A stretch of 30,183 bases of DNA. Origin: HGM04593 sp045588485. Lineage in GTDB: Bacteria > Bacteroidota > Bacteroidia > Bacteroidales > Bacteroidaceae. Each line of letters starts with the position of its first letter. Within the stretch, counting starts at the first letter, position 1. The translations under genes and the position numbers were made by a program. The notes beneath the pieces were generated by a model that was not told where the DNA came from, did not search any database, and saw nothing but the letters and a program-made list of their open reading frames with translations. Shown here one piece after another: positions 16,947-23,966 of the stretch. The stretch covers positions 1 through 30,183 of the forward strand of contig JAZNEI010000062.1 of NCBI GenBank assembly GCA_045588485.1, given 5' to 3'.

Positions 16947-16977
16947 CAAAACTCATGCAACAAAAATGCCGCACCAA
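16947..16977 (-). promoter_or_regulatory. Candidate promoter of the surface-lipoprotein gene
   Basis: On the minus strand TTG (16977-16975) is followed after 20 bases by GAGTTTTG (16954-16947), one base off TAnnTTTG. It would give a leader of about 65 bases before the ATG at 16874. Position is good, match is imperfect. Confidence 0.3.
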
Positions 16978-17072
16978 CAGGCACAGCAAAAGCATAAGCA
17001 CATTCGCGCAGAACAAACCACGCAAAACATTAGCAACCAAAAGATTACAATTGTATACAGGGGGGGTGAGGT

Positions 17073-17158
17073 ATTATACATAACCGACACAACAGGGTGT
17101 GCAATACCCTTATTTGACATCATATAAAATTGTTGTTGTATCGGTAAAAACATATAAT
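17073..17158. other. 86-bp nested inverted-repeat structure
   Basis: Outer arms ATTATA / TATAAT (17073-17078, 17153-17158), inner arms ACCGACACAACA / TGTTGTATCGGT (17083-17094, 17134-17145; 11 of 12 pair), and a small hairpin AGGGT / ACCCT inside the loop (17094-17098, 17106-17110). It could be a branched RNA or an operator; nothing fixes the strand. Confidence 0.4.
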
Positions 17159-17332
17159 GCGTTGTGTTATTAGTTCTTTTTTTCGGCACTAAGATACTTG
17201 CAATTATTTAATTGTAAAATAATTTAATAAAAAAAACACTCATTATTAATTTTTTTTCACAAAAAAATACACTTAAACACAAAACATTACAAAGCTGTGG
17301 AATATTCATTTTTTATTGTTACCGCCCAAAAT

Positions 17333-18586
17333 TTACATAAAAGGAGTTAATACATACCCCAACCACCCACAGAAGCGGTTTATCCAGGGACGCGACTTCC
17401 AATACTCCTTTGTTAACAAGAAAGATTCTTTCTTGTCGTTACGATAGTGAGTGAGTAGCTCCTCGGTATCGTCATCATCAAAAATAAACAGATTACACTC
17501 GTAGTCGTAACAAAGGCTACGGCTATTTAGATTGGTCGAACCCACAGTACAGAAACGGCCGTCGACTCCCATAACCTTGGCATGGTTAAATCCTCCATCA
17601 TACAGATAGACCACAGCACCCTTTTTCATCAGCTTATAGGCTGTATACAGTGCAACGTCGGGAGTAAAAGGAATATCCGATTTTGATGATAGCATAATCT
17701 CGATACGCACTCCGTTCTTAAGCGCATCTTTCATTGCACCGCGCACAATATATGTGGGTATAAAATAGGGATTGATAATCTGTACGCTGTCCTTGGCTGC
17801 ATAGATGGCATTTGCATATACACGACGCATATTCTCGGCTGTGCGTCGGGGCCAACGGTCGACAACGGCAATGCGGGCATCATCTTTTGCCGAAGGCTTT
17901 GGATAATATTCACTGCCACCTATATTCTGCCCTGTTTCGCGGTTCCACATTGCAAGGAAGACATTCTGCAACTGCGCAACAACTGCACCTTCGACACGAG
18001 AGTGGATGTCTCGCCATTTACCTACACCTTCGAGTCCATCGACATAATAGTCGGCAACATTTATTCCACCCGTGTATCCTATCTTTCCGTCGATAACAAC
18101 AATCTTGCGATGGTCGCGATGATAGGCGTGGTTTATCCATGGAAATTTTATTGGGTCGAACTTTACAATCTCTATTCCTTTCTCGCGTATTTTTTGTAGA
18201 TGCTCCTTTTTCAGAGGACGGTTGTTGGATATATTACCGAAGGCATCGAACAGGGCACGCACCTCTACCCCACGCGCTGCAGCCTCGGCAAGTGCTCCTA
18301 TCACCACAGCGTTTATCGAGTCGTTGCGAAAATTGAAATACTCTAAATGAATATGATGCTTTGCTGTTGATATATCCTCTAACAATCGTTGGAACTTTAT
18401 TTTTCCACCATTCAATATTTCGACACTGTTGCTATCGGTTATTGCGATACTCTTCTCGTCAAGGTATTTCATAAGTGCAATATCGGATGTCAGGTAGTTG
18501 TTACGCTCCAATGCGACGAAACGCGATTTACACGATACCAGAAGTGCTAATAATAGAATTAATAATATATATTTCGGACAATTCAT
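17333..18586 (-). CDS. Cardiolipin synthase-like phospholipase D lipoprotein
   Basis: 417 residues from the ATG at 18586, which opens a lipoprotein signal (MNCPKYILLILLLALLVSC). An in-frame ATG at 18655 would add 23 residues but lies inside the terminator hairpin of the upstream gene, so it is rejected. Two HKD motifs of the phospholipase D superfamily are intact: HRKIVVID (from His159, then YTGG) and HAKVMGVD (from His335, then TVGSTNLNSRS). Bacterial cardiolipin synthases with this layout join two phosphatidylglycerols, or transfer phosphatidyl groups, at the membrane. The usual N-terminal membrane helices of ClsA are replaced by the lipid anchor, so the active site is probably periplasmic. 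Substrate choice is inferred from the family only. Confidence 0.88.
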   Translation of the reverse strand: MNCPKYILLILLLALLVSCKSRFVALERNNYLTSDIALMKYLDEKSIAITDSNSVEILNGGKIKFQRLLEDISTAKHHIHLEYFNFRNDSINAVVIGALAEAAARGVEVRALFDAFGNISNNRPLKKEHLQKIREKGIEIVKFDPIKFPWINHAYHRDHRKIVVIDGKIGYTGGINVADYYVDGLEGVGKWRDIHSRVEGAVVAQLQNVFLAMWNRETGQNIGGSEYYPKPSAKDDARIAVVDRWPRRTAENMRRVYANAIYAAKDSVQIINPYFIPTYIVRGAMKDALKNGVRIEIMLSSKSDIPFTPDVALYTAYKLMKKGAVVYLYDGGFNHAKVMGVDGRFCTVGSTNLNSRSLCYDYECNLFIFDDDDTEELLTHYRNDKKESFLLTKEYWKSRPWINRFCGWLGYVLTPFM

Positions 18587-18641
18587 ATTGCAGAGTATAT
18601 AATCACAAAATTTTAGAATTAATTTCGGGACGCGAAGATAC

Positions 18642-18680
18642 AAAAAAACTGCCATCTCATAAAATAAGATGGCAGTTTTT
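18642..18680 (-). terminator. Terminator of the M16 protease gene
   Basis: A 14-bp perfect stem (18644-18657 with 18667-18680) and 9-base loop, followed on the minus strand by a run of seven T. It lies 18 bp after the protease stop. Confidence 0.92.
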
Positions 18681-18698
18681 AACCTTATGTAACGTATG

Positions 18699-21494
18699 TT
18701 ACTTTGCAGGTGACATCATAATCTCTACAAAGTTACCACTGTTTACAACTGTTTTAAGTACTGCAAGGATGTTCTCGGCACTAATTTGTGCAACAGCCTC
18801 TTCATACTCCTTGTCATAGTCGTACTTATCGTTCTCCCATGTAGTTAGAACCGACATCCAGTAACCGTTGCTGATACGCTGCTCGGGGATGTTCTTCTTG
18901 AAGTTCTCTACAACCTTTGCAAGTTTGTCGGCCGGTATACCATCTTTTACAAGATTGAGTACACCCTCTTTAGCCATCTTCGCAAGTTTCTCGGCCTGCT
19001 CGGGATTTGTCTCGAACACCACCTGAACGGCTGCATACTCTTTAGGCTCGTCGGCGGCTATTGTAGCTACGCTTGCACCGTATGTACCACCCTCACTCTC
19101 ACGCAGTGTCTCGGTAAATACCATATCAAGAATCTGCTTGGCTGCATCAAGCATAACGGCATTTTTTACGCTATAGGGCATATCGGCCGAATAGAGTTGG
19201 AACACTGTTGTCTTGGGAGTCTCCATTGCCACCTGAGGATGCTCTATTACCTCGCCCTTTACAAAGTGCTCGCCACGGTCGTTCCATTTGGTAGCCTTGC
19301 CACCCTTGGCAATTGAGCCGATATATTTCTCGATAAGCGGCTTAGCTGTTTCTACATCAATATTACCTACAATGTATAGTGTTGCACCGTTGACTCCATC
19401 AAAGAGACGACGATAAACAGCCTCGGCAGTAGCGATATTGGCCTTTTCGAGTGTCTCGTTGTTTATTACCTGACGACGGGGATGATTGCCATAGATTGTC
19501 TTCATAAGAATCTGCTGGAACTTGAAGTTGGGCTGTCCCTCAAGGTTGGGAAGAAGGGCTTTAATCTGTGTAATACCAAGCTGATACTCTTCGTTATCGA
19601 AACGGGGGTCCATATAGTTCAAATAAACCATCTGAAGTGCAGTCTCGAAATCCTTGGGAGTAGCCTCGGCGCTTACACCGTGGCGCAGAGCGCTGATATA
19701 GGGTGTACAACGGATATTTTTTCCTGCAAGCATTTTGCGGAGCTGTGTACCCGAGAATTTAGAGATACCACTATTAGAATTGAACATACCCCAGATGTTA
19801 TCGTCGAATGAGGGGAGTTCGTCGTTCTCGATGAGTGAGCGTCCACCCTTCTCAATGAGGTTGATGCTTATCTGGTCTTTCTTGTAGTCGGTCTTAAGAA
19901 GCACTACATTTACACCGTTAGAGAGTTGCCATTTTACCGAACCGTGAATACCCTCTTTCATCTTCTTTGACTTTGCACCCTTGAGAATGCTCTCGTCGAT
20001 AAGAGGTTCGTTTGTGCTCTCCTCGACATTAGCTGCAATCTCAGCCGATTTAACCTCGGCAAGAGTAGCAGTAAGCTGCTCCTCTGTAGGCTGAACAAGA
20101 CCTTCGCGCTCGGGAGCCCCAGATATGATAACGCAGTTTTTCTCGGGGATAATCTGCGAAAGTACCTGCTGAAGTACGGGAGCAGAAATCTGACCCATCA
20201 CAGCCTTTGCAAGCTCATGCTCGGTTTTTGGTTCAAGATTGTACTCGCCCGAGAAGAAGCTGTTGAGGATGGGATTAACAAGCTCAGCGTTCTTACGTGT
20301 CTCGGCAGCCGATACACGTTTCTCGAGACGGCTCAAAATTCTCTCCTTTGCACGCTCAAGCTCGGCATCACTGAATCCGTAGCGCTTCATTTTCTCTATC
20401 TCGATAAGATATGCCTTGAATGCCGAAACAGCCTCACCATCCTTGAATGTTACACTACCCTGAACAGCATCGCTCGACTCGCAAATACCACCGATATAGA
20501 ACTTTGCGCCAAGGAAAGGAGCATCAGCCTTTGATGTAATATCATTGAAACGCTCACTCATTACGGTGCTGATAAGCGACTTGATGATATCATTTACAAA
20601 TGCTGCATCGGTGTTACGATACTGACGGGGCATGGGAGCCACACGCCACAGAATCTCTATCGAAGAGCTTGTAGCCTCGGGATCGGTCAATATCGCTACC
20701 TGAGGAGTCTCGTTCTCGGGGATTGTGATGAGAGGTTTTACTGTGGGCTGTGCAGGTGCGGGAATCTCGCCAAAGATACTCTTAATCTTAGCCTCAATCT
20801 GGTCTGGGTCGATATCACCGACAACAACGACAGCCTGCATATCGGGGTTGTACCATGTACGGTAGAAGTTTGTCAGACTCTCGTATTTGAAAGTCTTCAA
20901 CTGCTCCTCGCCACCGATAAGTGTGCGGCGTGCCATCTGTGTATCGCCAAAATAGTAAGGAAGAGCCTTCTCGAGCATACGCCAATCGGCTGTACGACGG
21001 CTGCGACGTTCCTCAAGGATAACACCACGCTCGGCATCAATCTCTTCGGGTGCACAGGTTACATAGTGCGAATAGTCGCGCAGAATCATAAGACAAGAGT
21101 CTATGATGCCCTCGCGAACAATAGGAATATTGTTGAGCATGTAACTTGTCTGCTCGAAGCCTGTAGATGCATTGATATTGCGTCCAAACTCGGCACCGAT
21201 GCTTTGCAAATACTCAAGAATAGCTTTGCCGGGGAAGTTCTTTGTTCCGTTGAAACACATGTGCTCAAGGAAGTGAGCAAGACCATCCTGGTCATCGGTC
21301 TCCTGGAATGCGCCCACATTGGTAGCAAGATAGAACTCGGCTCTCTGTGCCGGCTGAGCATTCTTGCGGATGTAATAGGTGAGTCCATTCTCTAACTTAC
21401 CAACCTTTACGGCCGGGTCATTGGGCAGTTGGGTCTGTCCGAATGATACAAGTGCGATAAGAAGAATCGCACAGGAAAAGAAAAACCTTTTCAT
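18699..21494 (-). CDS. Secreted M16 (pitrilysin-type) zinc peptidase
   Basis: A 931-residue two-lobed M16 protease. The first 20 residues are a signal peptide (FFFSCAILLIALVSFGQ), so it acts in the periplasm or outside. The inverted zinc motif HFLEH is at 74-78 (GLAHFLEHMCFNGT), with the distal ligand E155 in DAERGVILEE, the usual spacing of about 76 residues. The C-terminal half (about 500-931) carries the second M16 pair of domains without a zinc site, as is normal; it would close the clamshell over peptide substrates. Length is typical for the about 930-residue Bacteroidota group. It is a single-gene unit bounded by a strong terminator and a candidate promoter. Confidence 0.94.
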   Translation of the reverse strand: MKRFFFSCAILLIALVSFGQTQLPNDPAVKVGKLENGLTYYIRKNAQPAQRAEFYLATNVGAFQETDDQDGLAHFLEHMCFNGTKNFPGKAILEYLQSIGAEFGRNINASTGFEQTSYMLNNIPIVREGIIDSCLMILRDYSHYVTCAPEEIDAERGVILEERRSRRTADWRMLEKALPYYFGDTQMARRTLIGGEEQLKTFKYESLTNFYRTWYNPDMQAVVVVGDIDPDQIEAKIKSIFGEIPAPAQPTVKPLITIPENETPQVAILTDPEATSSSIEILWRVAPMPRQYRNTDAAFVNDIIKSLISTVMSERFNDITSKADAPFLGAKFYIGGICESSDAVQGSVTFKDGEAVSAFKAYLIEIEKMKRYGFSDAELERAKERILSRLEKRVSAAETRKNAELVNPILNSFFSGEYNLEPKTEHELAKAVMGQISAPVLQQVLSQIIPEKNCVIISGAPEREGLVQPTEEQLTATLAEVKSAEIAANVEESTNEPLIDESILKGAKSKKMKEGIHGSVKWQLSNGVNVVLLKTDYKKDQISINLIEKGGRSLIENDELPSFDDNIWGMFNSNSGISKFSGTQLRKMLAGKNIRCTPYISALRHGVSAEATPKDFETALQMVYLNYMDPRFDNEEYQLGITQIKALLPNLEGQPNFKFQQILMKTIYGNHPRRQVINNETLEKANIATAEAVYRRLFDGVNGATLYIVGNIDVETAKPLIEKYIGSIAKGGKATKWNDRGEHFVKGEVIEHPQVAMETPKTTVFQLYSADMPYSVKNAVMLDAAKQILDMVFTETLRESEGGTYGASVATIAADEPKEYAAVQVVFETNPEQAEKLAKMAKEGVLNLVKDGIPADKLAKVVENFKKNIPEQRISNGYWMSVLTTWENDKYDYDKEYEEAVAQISAENILAVLKTVVNSGNFVEIMMSPAK

Positions 21495-21601
21495 AGTTAC
21501 TGTTGTTGTTTTATAATAAATAATAAGTAATAGCCATTATTTACATTCTAAAAAATCGTCATGCAGGCGAGGAAAAATTCGTTACATGAAATTTCAATCG
21601 A

Positions 21602-21632
21602 CAAAGTTACTACTTTCGATAATATTTGGGAA
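21602..21632 (-). promoter_or_regulatory. Candidate promoter of the M16 peptidase gene
   Basis: The minus strand reads TAACTTTG (21609-21602), an exact TAnnTTTG box, with TTC 20 bases upstream (21632-21630) in place of TTG. It would give a leader of about 105 bases. Confidence 0.45.
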
Positions 21633-21670
21633 TAAATTAAAAAAAATTAACAGCGACAATAGAAAAAATA

Positions 21671-21749
21671 GGTAATTATATGGCAATTTACAAAAGATTT
21701 TCATTCGGGATGAATCTTTACATATTGTGTAATCTTGTATATAATTACC
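21671..21749 (+). repeat. 79-bp element with inverted ends, copy B
   Basis: Starts GGTAATTATAT and ends ATATAATTACC: perfect 11-bp inverted ends. The centre TTCATTCGGGATGAA (21700-21714) folds with a 5-bp stem and TCGGG loop. It is 70/79 identical to copy A and the same length and orientation. It lies 6 bp beyond the terminator hairpin of the acyl-CoA synthetase gene. Confidence 0.85.
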
Positions 21750-21755
21750 TATAAT

Positions 21756-21807
21756 AATAAATGGGAAGAGAGCCAATTTATTATTACAAGCTGTCTTCCC
21801 ATTTATT
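21756..21807 (-). terminator. Terminator of the acyl-CoA synthetase gene
   Basis: A 14-bp perfect stem (21756-21769 with 21794-21807), with further AGC/GCT pairing inside, 17 bp past the minus-strand stop. Confidence 0.8.
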
Positions 21808-21824
21808 TTGTCGAAAGATATACT

Positions 21825-23468
21825 TTATTTATACAAATAGCGCTTTATGCTGCCTTTTGGAGTCTTTGCAAAAGGTTCGTCGCGCAGTTCAAAATCGGTA
21901 ATCTGTGAATATGCGGGAATAACCTTATTTAAAGCCTCTATATTCTTCTCCATAACAATTGAATAGGTCTCGGCATTGACACCTTCGGATGCAAGCTGCT
22001 CGGCATTGGGCACTATGAGCGCTACAAATTTCTCGCCACGCTGCACCACGATAGACTCGGAAATATATGGGAGTGCATTCAATTTGACCTCAATCTCCTC
22101 GGGGTAGACATTCTGTCCGTTGCTCGAAAGGAGCATACTCTTGCAACGTCCTACAAGGAACAGTGTGTTCTCGGCATCAATCGTACCAAGGTCACCTGTG
22201 CGGAACCAACCATCTTTTGTAAACACCTCGCTCTCGGCCTCAGGATTTTTGTAGTATCCGAGCAATAGATTGTCGCCCTTTACAAGCACCTCGCCTACCA
22301 TATTATGGGGGTCGGAGGAATCAATTTTTGCCTCCATGCGCTCGATAATCTCGCCACAGGATTTAAGTTTATACTTACCCAAATGACCAAGAGCGATGAG
22401 AGGACCGCACTCGGTCATTCCGTATCCTGTCACAAACGGCATCTGAAGTTTTGTGATTAGCAGGTCCTCGATATACTCGGGAATTGCAGCACCACCGGTG
22501 ATGATTACTTCGCAGTTTCCACCCATATAAGAGAGAAGAATCGTGCGCAGAGCCATGCAGAACTCGGGATTATGCTTGTAATCGTCGAGACGTGCCTTGC
22601 CTGTCTTGCTGTTCACAAACTCACCAATGGCAAACTCGGCAAGCTTAGATAGAACAAGAGGAACCATCATTACCACACGCGGACGAACAAGTTGCATTGC
22701 ATCCTTCAATACAGAGGGAGCAGGAGGCATACCAAGAACTGTCAGGTGCATACCCGAACAGACACAAGAGAGCATATCGGCCAATAGTCCGAAGATGTGG
22801 GTAAAGGGAAGCACGCTCAGGTACGATTCGCCTTGACGATAGGGGCAATGGTAGAGGAACGACTCGACATTGCTGCTAATGCACTTTACCGAGAGCATTA
22901 CCCCCTTGGGATTGCCTGTTGAACCGGATGTATAGTTAATACAGCATAGCTCGTCCATTTCGGGAGAGGTGTACTTTACCGACCCGGCTGTAAAGCCGTT
23001 AGGATGTGCTGCGGCAAACAGCTCCTCGCGACGTGAATAAATTTCGGCAAAGTTACCGCGAGAGGCAAGAAGCTCCATACTCTTCATATCGAACACCGCA
23101 ATCACCTGCGGCATAGTCTCAAAATCCATACCTTCGAATATCGCCTTCTCGGTAAAGAGTATCTTACTATCGGAGTGATGAACGAATTTCTGTGTATCGA
23201 CAGGGGTAAATCCATTGAAAAGCTGGCACGCCACATAACCACCCGAGGTGGCCGCCATAAATACAACCGCCCAATTGGCACTGCTTCGGGCATTAAGCGA
23301 TATTTTATCGCCCTTCACCAGACCGGCCTCGCGCCATACAAGATGCATTGTCTCAATCTCTTTTGCTATATCGGCGTATGTAAGCGTAGTGCTACGGTAG
23401 TCGGTTACTGCGGGATTTTCCCAACAACTTTTTACAATTTCTTGGAATCGTGTTATAAAATTCTGCAT
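21825..23468 (-). CDS. AMP-forming acyl-CoA synthetase (fatty acid-CoA ligase type)
   Basis: A 547-residue ANL-superfamily enzyme that would activate a carboxylic acid, most likely a fatty acid, to acyl-AMP and then acyl-CoA. Motifs are clear: YTSGSTGNPKG (179-189) for ATP phosphates, TGYGMTE (347-353), and FRTGD (422-426) before the hinge. The C-terminal signature reads TPKGSIKR (536-543). In most relatives the base after the Gly-type position is the catalytic Lys (as in GKI or TMKLKR); here it is Ser540, with K538 and K542 nearby. This may be normal for this Bacteroidota subfamily, or may mean weak adenylation. No signal peptide; cytoplasmic. Single-gene unit with a terminator after it; divergent from the second M3 gene. 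Confidence 0.9.
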   Translation of the reverse strand: MQNFITRFQEIVKSCWENPAVTDYRSTTLTYADIAKEIETMHLVWREAGLVKGDKISLNARSSANWAVVFMAATSGGYVACQLFNGFTPVDTQKFVHHSDSKILFTEKAIFEGMDFETMPQVIAVFDMKSMELLASRGNFAEIYSRREELFAAAHPNGFTAGSVKYTSPEMDELCCINYTSGSTGNPKGVMLSVKCISSNVESFLYHCPYRQGESYLSVLPFTHIFGLLADMLSCVCSGMHLTVLGMPPAPSVLKDAMQLVRPRVVMMVPLVLSKLAEFAIGEFVNSKTGKARLDDYKHNPEFCMALRTILLSYMGGNCEVIITGGAAIPEYIEDLLITKLQMPFVTGYGMTECGPLIALGHLGKYKLKSCGEIIERMEAKIDSSDPHNMVGEVLVKGDNLLLGYYKNPEAESEVFTKDGWFRTGDLGTIDAENTLFLVGRCKSMLLSSNGQNVYPEEIEVKLNALPYISESIVVQRGEKFVALIVPNAEQLASEGVNAETYSIVMEKNIEALNKVIPAYSQITDFELRDEPFAKTPKGSIKRYLYK

Positions 23469-23516
23469 ATTGTTTATTTTACAGCCTCATATTAATAGGC
23501 AATCTGTTTTCGCCGA

Positions 23517-23524
23517 CAAAAATA
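23517..23524 (-). promoter_or_regulatory. Candidate -7 box of the acyl-CoA synthetase gene
   Basis: The minus strand reads TATTTTTG, an exact TAnnTTTG, 48 bp before the ATG. No TTG is found 19-20 bases upstream, so support is partial. Confidence 0.35.
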
Positions 23525-23880
23525 AATATAAAAGTTTTTATAATTGCACATTTTTTAATTTCTGTGCAATTATTTCATATTTTTTGTAATTTGAAAAATT
23601 AAATTTATATTTATTGTTCAATTTAACCACATTGATTAAAACATATTGTACATTAAATTTGTTTATAGTACATTTAATGTAATAATATATTTAAAGGGAG
23701 ATAAAAGGATAAAGATTAGTTTATTTATAGGCAAAAAGATAAAAACTCAACATAATTACAACTATTCGGGCTATTAAAAATCGTCGGCAGGGACTTTTCG
23801 CACCACTCGTTAGAAAAAAATTATTCGGGCAGGCTTTATTTTTCTCGCTCGTTTGTTAAGGAATTTGGGGTAAACAGCGC

Positions 23881-23888
23881 TATATTTG
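23881..23888 (+). promoter_or_regulatory. -7 box of the second M3 peptidase operon
   Basis: TATATTTG matches TAnnTTTG exactly and sits 78 bp before the ATG pair at 23964/23967. The -33 element is weak. The box overlaps the TTG at 23886 that would open a longer reading frame, which argues against that start. Confidence 0.5.
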
Positions 23889-23966
23889 CAAGAAATTGTT
23901 GCACAAAGGGATTGTTTTAAACCAATTCTAAACAAAAACCACATATTGCACATTAACATATTTATG

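Larger units (their letters stand above)
16875..17332. other. 458-bp intergenic region with nested inverted repeats
   Basis: AT-rich region upstream of the surface-lipoprotein gene and downstream of the PLD gene. It holds a palindrome TACAATTGTA (about 17046-17055), a run of seven G, and an 86-bp structure (17073-17158) listed separately. The PLD-proximal part (17160-17332) is low-complexity AT with A- and T-runs; I see no good terminator for the PLD gene there. Confidence 0.5.
21495..21824. other. 330-bp intergenic region upstream of the M16 gene
   Basis: It holds, from the M16 side, a leader of about 100 bp, the M16 promoter candidate (21602-21632), repeat copy B (21671-21749) and the terminator of the acyl-CoA synthetase gene (21756-21807). 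Nothing coding is supported. Confidence 0.7.
23469..23966. other. 498-bp divergent control region
   Basis: Very AT-rich, with promoter candidates at both ends. In the middle, TACATTAAAT (23649-23658) and ATTTAATGTA (23672-23681) form a 10-bp perfect inverted repeat around 13 bases, and related half-sites (TTCAATTTAA, TTGATTAAAA) lie just before it. This could be an operator cluster for the fatty-acid gene or the peptidase operon. Confidence 0.45.

Noticed and set aside
17060..17066. Run of seven G as a phase-variation switch
   Set aside because: Too short to be convincing, and it is neither in a coding frame nor in the spacer of a recognisable promoter.
16953..17189. Minus-strand frame of 78 codons in the intergenic region upstream of the lipoprotein gene
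   Set aside because: It crosses the inverted repeats, ends in an improbable Cys/Trp-rich hydrophobic tail, and overlaps the likely promoter. Not supported as a gene.
18587..18655. Longer N-terminus for the PLD lipoprotein
   Set aside because: The upstream ATG lies in the terminator hairpin of the M16 gene and would place 23 residues before a good lipoprotein signal.
21594..21776. Minus-strand frame of 60 codons covering repeat copy B
   Set aside because: It runs through the repeat, the terminator and the M16 promoter box; no family match or separate start signal.
23770..23840. Two ATTCGGGC words near 23776 and 23823 as further copies of the 79-bp element
   Set aside because: Only the short ATTCGGG core is shared; the flanks and inverted ends do not match.
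23886..23966. Longer N-terminus (TTG start) for the second M3 peptidase
   Set aside because: The TTG is part of the TATATTTG promoter box, and the added residues do not resemble M3 sequences.
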